Shown in pieces: positions 51,877 through 60,393 of a DNA stretch of 64,000 nucleotides. The notes beneath the pieces were generated by a model, which ran no database searches, was not told the DNA's origin, and saw only the letters and a list, made by a program, of their open reading frames with translations. How positions within the stretch are numbered: position 1 is the stretch's first letter; the number at the start of each line of letters is the position of its first letter. A program made the translations under genes and the position numbers. This stretch comes from JBBSJZ01 sp041751935 (GTDB lineage: Bacteria; Planctomycetota; Planctomycetia; Pirellulales; Pirellulaceae), in assembly GCA_041751935.1 (NCBI GenBank), contig JBGSIA010000228.1:14010-78009 (forward strand). Direction: 5' to 3'.

Positions 51877-53115
51877 TTAGAAATTCGCTTGGATCGTCTC
51901 GTTGGATGCGCGAGTGCCCAGTGCGCCCCACAGTCCAAACGGACTTGGTGAACCAGCGGGAGTTGGGCTATTGTTCTGTGCCGCAAGTGCCTTGCAGTAC
52001 ACGCAAGGAGTCTTGGGGTTACCGGCCTCGATTGAGTCGGTGATGAATTTCACTGCACCATCGGCCATCAAGATATGACAGCCACCTTGGTGCCGACTGC
52101 TAGGTGGTGCAATGCCATAGGTGTCACTGAAACCGACGAGACAAATTTCCGAGTTGGGAGGCAAGATCGTATTCATCTGCGACTGCAACGTATGAAAATC
52201 CGCCCAGCGAAAACCTCGTTCTGACACAGCACCATAAACCGTTGCACTGGCGTTCCAGAACCTGGGACGTGCGGGATCGATTAAGTTCAACTCAGCGCAG
52301 CGTTTCGCATTGGCCGCGACGACAAGGAAGCCGCCTTTTCCGTTTTCAAATCCAATCGACCGTATATCGCGATCACCAAGACCTGTAGCGATTTCTCCAG
52401 CAGCGATCGTGTTCGAAAGGCCGTCCGTAATATCGCGAAACCGCATCGATTTGCGAGTCACAAAGGTGCCTCGCAAGCCGCATCTGGCTCGCTCCATCGC
52501 CAGCGAATCTTTCTCGTACAACCAGCGAGTACCGTTCCAAACCGTAACGCCATGCTCCGCCTCGTAGAAACTGTCTCCGGTGCATGCGGCGTAGTTTGTG
52601 CGTCCGAGCGCGGGAAGACCCACACCGGGATCACTGGGACAGCGAAACGTCGGCACTTCCGTCGCCCAAGGAGGATACTCTCCATGGATCGGTCGCGGGC
52701 CGAACGCTGGCCAGATGTCCCCATCGGGTTCGACCCAATAGTGACTGACTTGTTCCCACACCGCTTGCTGTTCGACAAACGGCAATAGCCCCACCAAGTA
52801 GGTCAACTCCATGCGATTGAAGTCGGTCCCGTCCTTATTCACCGCGAAGGTAGCCGTATTATCCATTTCGTTGGTTGGCCCCACTCCATGAATCGGCAGT
52901 TGGTTATACGCCGCGTGGTAACTGTGCAGCCCCAAGCCAAGTTGCTTGACATTGTTACTACAGGTCATTCGTCGTGCCGCTTCGCGAGCAGCCTGTACGG
53001 CGGGTAGCAATAATCCCACCAAGACTCCAATAATCGCGATCACCACGAGCAATTCAACGAGCGTGAATGCATTTCGCTGACGGCGGCACAAACCTAAATT
53101 CGAAATGTTAAGCAT
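51877..53115 (-). CDS. DUF1559 domain protein with prepilin-like N-terminus (copy 3)
   Basis: A 412-residue protein with the prepilin segment FTLVELLVVIAIIGVLVGLL (residues 17-36). The DUF1559 body is YHAAYNQLPIHGVGPTNEM, TFRCPSDPGVGLPALGRTNY, FRDITDGLSNTIAAGEIA and SRHQGGCHILMADGAVKF, ending ALGTRASNETIQANF. It follows a small lipoprotein gene by 2 bases. That DUF1559-plus-small-lipoprotein pairing is frequent in Pirellulaceae, so this copy may have a partner that copies 1 and 2 lack. Confidence 0.93.
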   Translation of the reverse strand: MLNISNLGLCRRQRNAFTLVELLVVIAIIGVLVGLLLPAVQAAREAARRMTCSNNVKQLGLGLHSYHAAYNQLPIHGVGPTNEMDNTATFAVNKDGTDFNRMELTYLVGLLPFVEQQAVWEQVSHYWVEPDGDIWPAFGPRPIHGEYPPWATEVPTFRCPSDPGVGLPALGRTNYAACTGDSFYEAEHGVTVWNGTRWLYEKDSLAMERARCGLRGTFVTRKSMRFRDITDGLSNTIAAGEIATGLGDRDIRSIGFENGKGGFLVVAANAKRCAELNLIDPARPRFWNASATVYGAVSERGFRWADFHTLQSQMNTILPPNSEICLVGFSDTYGIAPPSSRHQGGCHILMADGAVKFITDSIEAGNPKTPCVYCKALAAQNNSPTPAGSPSPFGLWGALGTRASNETIQANF

Positions 53116-53117
53116 GC

Positions 53118-53309
53118 CTATTTCTCCCGTTCCTGCTGCGATGCGGCCTCTTCAGCAGCTATTTGGCTGGCCACATCATTGAACGTGTATTCGCTAGACT
53201 CTTGTACCACGCCGTCAGATCGACCGCAGCCGCCAAGGTGACTGGCTATGCCTGCCGCTAAAATGACAACCATCAATGGTGCGACAGCTGTGGGTGAATC
53301 GAACTTCAT
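53118..53309 (-). CDS. Small lipoprotein preceding DUF1559 copy 3
   Basis: The ATG at 53309 gives 63 residues with a lipoprotein signal: MKFDSPTAVAPLMVVILAAG, then SHLGGCGRSDG (lipobox Cys near residue 30). The mature part ends in a charged helix (FNDVASQIAAEEAASQQERE). A longer frame upstream is unsupported. Its stop lies 2 bases from the DUF1559 start, indicating an operon. Very likely membrane-anchored on the outside; function unknown. Confidence 0.7.
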   Translation of the reverse strand: MKFDSPTAVAPLMVVILAAGIASHLGGCGRSDGVVQESSEYTFNDVASQIAAEEAASQQEREK

Positions 53310-53642
53310 TCTCCAGGCTCCCTGTGTTCGAGGCTCGCTGGACAAACGTTTTACGACAGAATTCCTCTTTGAACAAACGAATTCTTGGGGAATTAACATT
53401 TCGTTCGCGTTGCTACCACCAGTGGGTAAGGCAGCTCGGTCGGAAGGCGGGCAGGACAGTACCGCAGGCACCCGGTTTGCAGTAAAGATTGCATCAGCGG
53501 CCGAAAATTCCTGCTCGATTAAGAGCGAGCAGAGGCGTTAGGCCTTGCCAAAATCCGCCTCGATCGCGTAATCTACCGGGCTCGATTCGCTGTACCATGC
53601 CAGCGACTCAAATCCTCAAAAAGCTAAAGACAGAGTCACGCC

Positions 53643-53900
53643 ATGAAAGACGGCATCCATCCCAATTATCAAGAGACAACCATCAGTTGTGGTTGCGGTA
53701 GCGTTTTCACCACGCGCAGCACTCAGCGAGGAGGCGAACTTCGCGTCGACATTTGCAGTGAATGCCACCCGTTTTATACCGGCAAGCTGAAGTACGTCGA
53801 CGCTGCGGGCCGAATCGATAAATTCCAGAAGAAGTTCGCAGCCGGTACTTACGCCAGCTTGCAACCCAAAAAGCCGGCGAAGAAGAAAGCCAGCAAGTAG
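53643..53900 (+). CDS. rpmE: 50S ribosomal protein L31
   Basis: An 85-residue zinc-containing (C+) L31: MKDGIHPNYQETTISCGCGS, VDICSECHPFYTGKLKYVD (four Cys: CGC and CSEC) and a Lys-rich tail. Presence of the zinc-binding Cys residues distinguishes it from the zinc-free paralogue. It is first in the conserved rpmE-prfA-prmC order. A terminator follows at 53928-53971, so rpmE may be partly uncoupled from prfA. Confidence 0.95.
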   Translation: MKDGIHPNYQETTISCGCGSVFTTRSTQRGGELRVDICSECHPFYTGKLKYVDAAGRIDKFQKKFAAGTYASLQPKKPAKKKASK

Positions 53901-53927
53901 CTACGTCATCGCCAATACTCGCTTGTA

Positions 53928-53971
53928 GCCGCACGCGCCCCAGCCACCAGAGCAGCGCGAGCGGCTTTTTT
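53928..53971 (+). terminator. Rho-independent terminator after rpmE
   Basis: GCCGCACGCGC (53928-53938) pairs with GCGCGAGCGGC (53955-53965), 10 of 11 positions, across a 16-base loop and is followed by six T. It lies 27 bases after the rpmE stop and 31 bases before the prfA ATG, so it may attenuate read-through into prfA-prmC. Confidence 0.8.
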
Positions 53972-54002
53972 CGTAGCTCTCTCCAAACAAGATGACGTCC
54001 TC

Positions 54003-55085
54003 ATGAGCGGATCAATTCGCGACACGCTCGAAGAAAAGCTTGCTCGATACGAACAACTTGAACATGACATGGGCGATCCAGCCGTGCTGGCCGATGGTGC
54101 GCGCATGAGCGCGACCGCCCGCGAACACGGGGGCCTGTCCAAAGTCGCGATAAAGTATCGTGAATTCAAACGGATCTCCGATGAAATACGTGGCTGCCAG
54201 GAAATGGCCCAGGCTGCCGACGATCCTGACGAACGGGACATGGCGCTTGCAGAAATTACCGATCTACGCCTTAGCCGCGAAAAACTGTGGGAAGAATTGT
54301 TAACGTTTACCGTTGGCGGGGATGACAGCCACCGTATGCGATGTGTAATGGAAATTCGCGCTGGCACGGGCGGGGACGAGGCGGCCCTGTTTGCTCGCGA
54401 CCTGTACGAAATGTACCGACGGTACGCCGAAATCAAGGGCTGGAAAACCGAAATCATGGATGCCAGCCCGACGGAAATGGGCGGCTTCAAAGAAATCATG
54501 CTGACCCTCGAAGGCGAAAACGTCTATCGAGACTTGCAGTATGAATCCGGCGGTCACCGCGTCCAACGAGTCCCAGAAACCGAAACCCAAGGTCGTGTTC
54601 ACACGTCGGCTGCGACCGTGGCGGTGCTGCCAGAACCGGAGGACATCGAAGTCGAGTTGAAAGCAGATGATTATCGCATCGATAAGTTCTGCGCCTCCGG
54701 CCCCGGCGGTCAACACGTCAACAAGACGGAATCTGCGATCCGGTTGACTCACCACGAGACGGGTATCGTAGTACAGTGCCAAGACGAAAAGAGCCAGCAC
54801 AAGAATCTTGCCAAAGCGCTGCGAGTGTTGAAGGCAAGAATTTACGACAAGAAGCAACAGGAAGAAGCGGCAAAACAATCGGCCACGCGAAAAAGCTTGA
54901 CCGGCAGTGGTGATCGCAGCCAACGCATTCGCACGTACAATTTCCCACAGAACCGACTCACCGATCATCGCATCAATTTGACGCTGTACAAGCTTGACCA
55001 AATCATGAGCGGCGATGTCGGTCCGGTTACCGAAGCGATGATCAACTACGATCGCGAACAACTTCGCGGCGACATGGTCGATTGA
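54003..55085 (+). CDS. prfA: Peptide chain release factor 1
   Basis: A 360-residue class I release factor of normal RF1 length: N-terminal helical domain 1 (MSGSIRDTLEEKLARYEQLE), the stop-codon-reading domain 2/4 (EIRAGTGGDEAALFARDLYE, YESGGHRVQRVPETETQGRV) and the catalytic GGQ loop (ASGPGGQHVNKTESAIRLT). RF1 frees the peptide at UAA and UAG. This is relevant to the in-frame TAG in the nearby kinase, because a working RF1 is encoded here. It is followed by its methyltransferase PrmC. Confidence 0.95.
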   Translation: MSGSIRDTLEEKLARYEQLEHDMGDPAVLADGARMSATAREHGGLSKVAIKYREFKRISDEIRGCQEMAQAADDPDERDMALAEITDLRLSREKLWEELLTFTVGGDDSHRMRCVMEIRAGTGGDEAALFARDLYEMYRRYAEIKGWKTEIMDASPTEMGGFKEIMLTLEGENVYRDLQYESGGHRVQRVPETETQGRVHTSAATVAVLPEPEDIEVELKADDYRIDKFCASGPGGQHVNKTESAIRLTHHETGIVVQCQDEKSQHKNLAKALRVLKARIYDKKQQEEAAKQSATRKSLTGSGDRSQRIRTYNFPQNRLTDHRINLTLYKLDQIMSGDVGPVTEAMINYDREQLRGDMVD

Positions 55086-55139
55086 GGGATCGGTCGTCGG
55101 TGACAGGATCTGGTTATGCAGGGTGCTTGGTCCAACTGT

Positions 55140-55163
55140 AAAAGGTACCGGACACCTTTTTTT
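55140..55163. repeat. Short palindromic repeat sharing the 37132-37202 core
   Basis: AAAAGGT-ACCGGAC-ACCTTTT (55140-55160) is a perfect 7-bp inverted repeat ending in a run of T. The core GGTACCGGAC matches the right arm of the element at 37132-37202. It lies between prfA and prmC, eleven bases before the latter's ATG, and could also act as a hairpin near its ribosome-binding site. Confidence 0.6.
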
Positions 55164-55174
55164 GATAGGAAACG

Positions 55175-56062
55175 ATGACTCAACAACAAGAACAACCCTG
55201 GACGGTACTGAGGCTGTTGGAGTGGACGACCGAGTTCTTTAAAAAACGCGGTAGCTCATCACCAAGACTCGATGCCGAGGTGCTTTTGGCTCACGCTCGT
55301 GAGTGTCAGCGCATTGCACTCTATACAGCGTACTCCGAGGTTCCCACGGATGAACAGCGAGTTGCCTTCCGCGAAATGGTACGCCGTCGCGGCGAAGGCA
55401 CTCCGGTAGCACAATTGGTGGGCTATCGCGAGTTTTTTTCACTGCGGTTTCGTGTCGATGACTCGGTGTTGATTCCGCGTCCGGAAACTGAACACATCGT
55501 GATCGCCGCCCTGGACCATGTCAAAACGCTTGCTGATAGCGAACGCCCCATACGCATCGCCGACGTCGGCACTGGCAGCGGCGCGATCGCGATTTCCCTC
55601 GCCAAGCATATTGCATCGTGCGAGATCCTGGCCATCGATCGCAGTGCAGCGGCCCTGGAGATCGCACGCTGGAATACCGATTTTCACCAAGTCGCTGATT
55701 CCGTCCGACTGCTCGAAAGCGACTTGTTCGCTGCTGCCTCTGCCGACGAGACGTTTCATCTGATCGTCAGCAATCCGCCCTATGTCAGCGAAAGCGAGTA
55801 CAGCGAGCTTCCGGTGACGGTGCGAGACTTTGAGCCAAGAGAGGCTCTCGTTTCAGGCCCCAAAGGAACGGAAACGATCGAGCGATTGATCGTGCAGTGC
55901 GTTGATCGAATTCGGCCCGGTGGGAAAGTGCTCATCGAGCTCAGTCCTATGATTGCCGACGCTTGCGAAGCAATCGCCCAGGCCAGCGGTCGATGGAGGG
56001 ATATTGCATTCGTCAAAGATTTGGCTCACCACAAACGCGTTCTCTCGCTGACACCCAAATGA
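55175..56062 (+). CDS. prmC: Release-factor glutamine methyltransferase PrmC (HemK)
   Basis: A 295-residue SAM-dependent methyltransferase. The N-terminal helical domain is RLLEWTTEFFKKRGSSSPRL and VAQLVGYREFFSLRFRVDDS. SAM-binding IADVGTGSGAIAISLAKH is followed by the catalytic NPPY motif in LIVSNPPYVSESEYSEL. It methylates the GGQ Gln of RF1 and RF2, matching its position behind prfA. It ends in an ATGA overlap with the HAD gene. Confidence 0.94.
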   Translation: MTQQQEQPWTVLRLLEWTTEFFKKRGSSSPRLDAEVLLAHARECQRIALYTAYSEVPTDEQRVAFREMVRRRGEGTPVAQLVGYREFFSLRFRVDDSVLIPRPETEHIVIAALDHVKTLADSERPIRIADVGTGSGAIAISLAKHIASCEILAIDRSAAALEIARWNTDFHQVADSVRLLESDLFAAASADETFHLIVSNPPYVSESEYSELPVTVRDFEPREALVSGPKGTETIERLIVQCVDRIRPGGKVLIELSPMIADACEAIAQASGRWRDIAFVKDLAHHKRVLSLTPK

Positions 56063-56628
56063 TTGATATCGATTCACGATACGACGCTCTGATTTTCGAT
56101 TGTGACGGAACCTTAACGGATTCGATGCCGCTGCACTTTGTTGCCTGGCACAAAACGATGTCGCGTTATGGCATCGATTTCCCTGAAGACAAATTTTATT
56201 CGATGGCTGGGATGCCCAGCGAGAAGATCATCGCGGTGCTGAGCGACGAACAGTCGGTGTCGATCGATACCGACACCGCCGCCGCGGAGAAAGAAGCCGC
56301 CTTTGAATTGATGATCGATCAACTGCAACCTCTCGAGCGAGTGTGTGCCGTCGCTCGACAGTACCATGGCAAACTACCGCTGGCGGTTGCCAGTGGCGGA
56401 ATCCGTCGGATCATTGACGCACAGCTTAAACAAATTGGTATTGAACACTTGTTTTCTTGCCGAGTTACCGCGGAAGATACCACGCGGCACAAGCCTGAAC
56501 CGGACGTCTTTCTTGAAGCCGCCCGACGACTGGGTGTCGACCCACGTCGTTGTCTAGTCTTTGAAGACTCGCCATTAGGTTTTTTGGCCGCCGAGCGTGC
56601 CGGTATGGCCTGGGTCGATGTTCGCTAG
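56059..56628 (+). CDS. HAD-superfamily phosphatase (beta-phosphoglucomutase-like)
   Basis: The ATG at 56059 overlaps the prmC stop (ATGA). 189 residues with HAD motif I YDALIFDCDGTLTDSMPLHF (Asp nucleophile), a cap domain (YGIDFPEDKFYSMAGMPSEK), motif II LAVASGGIRR, the motif III Lys in TRHKPEPDVFLEAARRLG and motif IV LVFEDSPLGFLAAERAGM. It is a sugar- or nucleotide-phosphate phosphatase or mutase; the substrate is not evident. The overlap with prmC shows translational coupling. Confidence 0.88.
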   Translation: MIDIDSRYDALIFDCDGTLTDSMPLHFVAWHKTMSRYGIDFPEDKFYSMAGMPSEKIIAVLSDEQSVSIDTDTAAAEKEAAFELMIDQLQPLERVCAVARQYHGKLPLAVASGGIRRIIDAQLKQIGIEHLFSCRVTAEDTTRHKPEPDVFLEAARRLGVDPRRCLVFEDSPLGFLAAERAGMAWVDVR

Positions 56629-56703
56629 GGAGATTGGTATTTCTTTTAAACGACCTGCTTCGTGATCGAATGGAAAGCACAGCGTGGATTGTAGGTAGAT
56701 TTC

Positions 56704-59262
56704 ATGAGTCGTTCCTTAAGTGTGCTAGTTGTCGAAGACAGCGCCAACGATGCTGAACTTCTAATCCGCGAACTACGCCGTGCTGGGTTTGATATCCAGT
56801 GGACGCGTGTAGAAAGCGCGCAGGGCTTTAAAACGGCACTGGAACAATTGCCGGAAGTCATCCTCTGCGAATACAGATTGCCCCAGTTTGACGGACTGAG
56901 CGCCTTTAGATTGATGCGAGAAAGTGGGCATGACATTCCATTCATTCTGGTGTCTGGCAACGTGGGTGAAGATGTCGCCGTGGAAGCGATGCGATTGGGT
57001 GTGACCGACTACCTGATAAAGGATCGACTAGGGCGATTGGGAACTGCGGTATCGCGAGCGATCGAGGCCACTCAATTGCGAATCGAAAGTCGCTTGGCAG
57101 AAGAGCGACTAAACGCTTCTGAGTTGCGATACCGACGGTTATTTGAAGCGGCCAGAGATGGCATTCTGATTCTAAACGCTCGGACCGGCATGGTCGACGA
57201 CGTGAACCCATTTCTGACCGAGTTGCTGGGGTACTCGAGGGAAGAATTCCTGCGGAAGAAAGTTTGGGAACTAGGGCTCTTTCGTCATTTGTTTGCCAAC
57301 GAAGAAATGTTTCGCGAACTGCAGAAGAACGAATATGTCCGCTACGAGTGTCTGCCGCTGGAGACCGTTGATGGACGTCAAATCGATGTCGAATTTGTCA
57401 GCAACGTGTACGACGTTGATGGTACACGGGTAATCCAGTGCAATATCCGCGACATTTCGCAGCGGGTGCAAGCCGAGGCCGAGAGCAGACGCCGCCACGC
57501 TGAGTTACAACTGATCCTCGATGCTGTGCCAGCGATGATTTTCTATAAGGATCGCGAAGGACGGTTTTTGCGTGTCAATCGTGAATTGGCGCAGCTCGTC
57601 GGTGTGCCACCCGAAGCGTTTGTGGGAAAGACCGACGCTGAGATGGGGTTTCCCGATGGCAAGCGTTACCGCGAAGACGACTTACGTGTGATGACGACAG
57701 GAATTCCGATTCATCATAGGGAAGAAACGCTCTATGTGTCCGGTGCAACTCGACATTTACTTACCGATAAACTTCCCCTTCGCGATGACGCCGGGGCAAT
57801 TATTGGCGTCCTCGGACTTGCCGTCGATATGACTCGTCGAAAACTTGCGGAAGACTTACTTCAAGAGAGCGAAGCCCGCTTGAGAATCGTCACCGAGCTC
57901 GCACGCGTTGGCCTCGTCGTCATTGATTCCGAGCGGCGATATTTATTCGCCAACGCTGCCTATGCGAAGATTTTCCATCTACCCTCTTCCAATGTCCTTG
58001 GAAAACGAGTTGCGGATGTACTCGCCGTCCCATACGAAACGCAGATTCGACCACGTTTAGATCACGCCTTTGCCGGCCATCCCGTCGACTATGAACTACG
58101 ACTGCCGGATGTGAATGGAGATCGCTATTTCGCCGTCAATTATGAGCCCGTGCAGGATGGTGAATCGATTTCAAATGTTGTCGTTGTGGTGATGGATATC
58201 ACCGAGCAAAAGCGAGCCGAGATCTTGCTGCGAGTTCGAGATCGCGCGATCGAGGCGGCAACTCAGGGGATCATCATTTGCGACGCAGTTCGTCCCGATT
58301 GCCCAATCATCTATGTCAACCGCGGATTTGAATCGATCACGGGTTACTCCGCCGCCGAAGCATACGGACGCAACTGTCGATTCCTTCAAGGCGAGAAGAC
58401 GGACGATAAAGCAGTCGCGAAGATCAGAGAAGCAATCGCCAATTCGTCGCCCGTCACCGTCGAGTTACTGAATTATCGCAAGGATGGTAAGCCGTTTTGG
58501 AATAAGATGTCGATCACGCCTGTCATTGATGAGACGGGTCTGTTGACCCATTTTGTGGGTATCCAGTCCGATGTGACCGCGCAGCGAATTACTGAGGAGC
58601 AACTTCGACAATCACAAAAAATGGATGCAGTCGGCCAGTTAGCGGGTGGAGTTGCGCATGACTTCAACAACCTGCTGACCGTGATCGATGGCTATGCAGG
58701 ACTGTTGATTGCAGCGCTTGCTCCAACGGATCCCACGTGGGAGTTCTTGAAGGAGATCCAAGTAGCCACCGCCCGCGCTGCGGATCTAACGAACCGACTG
58801 CTGGCGTTTAGCCACCGTGAAATCCGGACTCCCGAGTCGCTCGATTTGAATGAAGCAGTTTCTGAAACCATCAAGTTGCTGAGGCGTTTGCTTGGTGAAG
58901 AAATAGAACTCGATGTGTTGCTCAACCCCGAGCTAAGTCATGTCTGGGCAGACCGCAGCCAGATCACGCAAGTCCTGATGAACTTGGTGATCAATGCGCG
59001 AGACTCGATTCTCAGCGTGGGGCAGATTTCCGTTCATACGAAAAATCTAAGGATCACCGAACCAAAATTAATTATGGGAGTGCCGGTTCAGCCAGGAGAT
59101 TTCGTTGTATTGAGTGTGGCCGACACGGGATGCGGAATGCCGCCAAGCATTTTGGAGCGAATCTTTGAGCCGTTTTTCACTACAAAACCCGTCGGCAAGG
59201 GAACCGGTCTGGGATTGGCGATTGTGCATGCAACCGTGACCCAGAGCCAAGGCTACGTGTAG
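56704..59262 (+). CDS. LOV/multi-PAS hybrid histidine kinase, cut by an in-frame TAG
   Basis: 852 residues before TAG 59260-59262. Order: receiver (1-120; VLVVEDSANDAEL, but VILCEYRLP has Glu56 at the phospho-acceptor site), PAS1 (about 135-270), PAS2 (275-400), PAS3 (400-515), PAS4/LOV (518-635), HisKA (MDAVGQLAGGVAHDFNNLLT, His652) and HATPase (N box VLMNLVINARD, VADTGCGMPPS, TTKPVGKGTGLGLAIVH). The LOV domain has the adduct Cys558 in GRNCRFLQGEKTD plus ELLNYRKDGKPFWNK and HFVGIQSDVTAQ, the full flavin-binding set. A TAG follows SQGYV where relatives read Trp. The same frame continues at 59263 with the rest of the ATPase and a receiver. As it stands, the kinase lacks its last strand and output receiver. 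Confidence 0.85.
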   Translation: MSRSLSVLVVEDSANDAELLIRELRRAGFDIQWTRVESAQGFKTALEQLPEVILCEYRLPQFDGLSAFRLMRESGHDIPFILVSGNVGEDVAVEAMRLGVTDYLIKDRLGRLGTAVSRAIEATQLRIESRLAEERLNASELRYRRLFEAARDGILILNARTGMVDDVNPFLTELLGYSREEFLRKKVWELGLFRHLFANEEMFRELQKNEYVRYECLPLETVDGRQIDVEFVSNVYDVDGTRVIQCNIRDISQRVQAEAESRRRHAELQLILDAVPAMIFYKDREGRFLRVNRELAQLVGVPPEAFVGKTDAEMGFPDGKRYREDDLRVMTTGIPIHHREETLYVSGATRHLLTDKLPLRDDAGAIIGVLGLAVDMTRRKLAEDLLQESEARLRIVTELARVGLVVIDSERRYLFANAAYAKIFHLPSSNVLGKRVADVLAVPYETQIRPRLDHAFAGHPVDYELRLPDVNGDRYFAVNYEPVQDGESISNVVVVVMDITEQKRAEILLRVRDRAIEAATQGIIICDAVRPDCPIIYVNRGFESITGYSAAEAYGRNCRFLQGEKTDDKAVAKIREAIANSSPVTVELLNYRKDGKPFWNKMSITPVIDETGLLTHFVGIQSDVTAQRITEEQLRQSQKMDAVGQLAGGVAHDFNNLLTVIDGYAGLLIAALAPTDPTWEFLKEIQVATARAADLTNRLLAFSHREIRTPESLDLNEAVSETIKLLRRLLGEEIELDVLLNPELSHVWADRSQITQVLMNLVINARDSILSVGQISVHTKNLRITEPKLIMGVPVQPGDFVVLSVADTGCGMPPSILERIFEPFFTTKPVGKGTGLGLAIVHATVTQSQGYV

Positions 59263-59739
59263 GTGAACAGCGAAGTTGGCAAAGGAACTACTTTTCGTGT
59301 TATCCTTCCGGCGCTAGCTCATGTCGGTGCGTCGAACCGAGCATCATCCGATGTTCAAAATGCTAAAAGTGGTTCTGAAACGGTGCTGCTGGTCGAAGAT
59401 GACGCCGCACTTCGGAGGTTGGCACGAATCATGTTAGTCAGTTATGGGTACAAAGTATTGGACGCGGCTAATGGCGCTGAAGCACTCCAACTATTCGCGG
59501 AACATGCATCTTCGATCGAGCTACTTGTGACCGACATCGTGATGCCTGGGATGAGCGGACTGGACCTTGCTGATCAAGTGATTGCCCGCAAGCCAGAGAT
59601 TCGCGTACTTCTCACCTCGGGCTATGTAGCGGACCACGAAACTCGCAATCGTTTCTTAGGACCAGAGTTTAGTTTCTTGCCCAAACCGTTTACCGTGTTA
59701 AGTCTGGCTCTGAAAGTCAGAAGCGTATTGGACGGTTGA
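59263..59739 (+). CDS. 3' part of the LOV kinase: end of ATPase domain plus receiver
   Basis: It is the direct in-frame continuation after TAG 59260-59262. VNSEVGKGTTFRVILPAL is the last HATPase strand pair, then an Ala/Ser linker and a receiver domain with TVLLVEDDAALRRLARIMLV, VTDIVMPGMSGLDLADQV (phospho-acceptor Asp) and LLTSGYVADHE. A GTG at 59263 could start a 158-residue receiver-bearing protein, but no ribosome-binding site is clear. The simplest reading is one gene (56704-59739, 1011 codons plus stop) with a nonsense mutation. Confidence 0.7.
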   Translation: MNSEVGKGTTFRVILPALAHVGASNRASSDVQNAKSGSETVLLVEDDAALRRLARIMLVSYGYKVLDAANGAEALQLFAEHASSIELLVTDIVMPGMSGLDLADQVIARKPEIRVLLTSGYVADHETRNRFLGPEFSFLPKPFTVLSLALKVRSVLDG

Positions 59740-59781
59740 ACCGCACGATCCAGTCGCAGCAACGCATGCAACTCAAGCTCC

Positions 59782-60393
59782 CTACAAACCGAGCCTGATG
59801 AACGCTCGAACCAGTTCTGCCATTGAATCGACATGCATTTTTTTCATCACGCTGAGCCGATGTTTTTCGACAGTGCGGATCGAGATCCCTAAATGGCTAG
59901 CGATCTGCTTGGACACAAGACCTTGGGTCATGAACGTCAGAACCTGTTTCTCCCGCGCCGATAATGTCGCGTAGTCTCGTTTGAGATCGTCGAGTGAGTT
60001 ACTCGCCTGCCGTTGCACCGCATTTAGGCATACAGCTCGACGTACACTGTTAAGCAGCATTTCCGAATGGATTGGCTTCTCCAGAAAATCAAGAGCGCCT
60101 AGCTTGAGGCATTGAACCGCAGTCGGAACGGTTCCGAACCCTGTCACTACGATTGTTGGTAGCACTAAAGGACGCCGACCGATCCACTCCACAAGATCTG
60201 TTCCATTTAAACCAGGCAAATCCAAATCGATCAGTACACAACCGGGCTCGGAGGGGGCATCCTCGGCCATGAACTGCTCGGCCGCTGCGTATCGCCGAGT
60301 CGCAAACCCATTCGCCTCGATTAATCGCGTAACAAACAAGCGAATAGACGGGTCATCGTCAATGATCCGGATACAGGGTGGAGGAGTATGCAT
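59782..60393 (-). CDS. FixJ/NarL-type response regulator
   Basis: 203 residues: receiver (1-120; IRIIDDDPSIRLFVTRLIEA, CVLIDLDLPGLNG with phospho-acceptor Asp56, VVTGFGTVPTAVQCLKLGAL, EKPIHSEMLL) and a LuxR helix-turn-helix (about 140-200; LSAREKQVLTFMTQGLVSKQ and ISIRTVEKHRLSVMKKMHV). It is convergent with the LOV kinase and 42 bases from its end, so it may serve that kinase, perhaps as the light-response transcription factor. That link is inferred from position. Confidence 0.9.
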   Translation of the reverse strand: MHTPPPCIRIIDDDPSIRLFVTRLIEANGFATRRYAAAEQFMAEDAPSEPGCVLIDLDLPGLNGTDLVEWIGRRPLVLPTIVVTGFGTVPTAVQCLKLGALDFLEKPIHSEMLLNSVRRAVCLNAVQRQASNSLDDLKRDYATLSAREKQVLTFMTQGLVSKQIASHLGISIRTVEKHRLSVMKKMHVDSMAELVRAFIRLGL

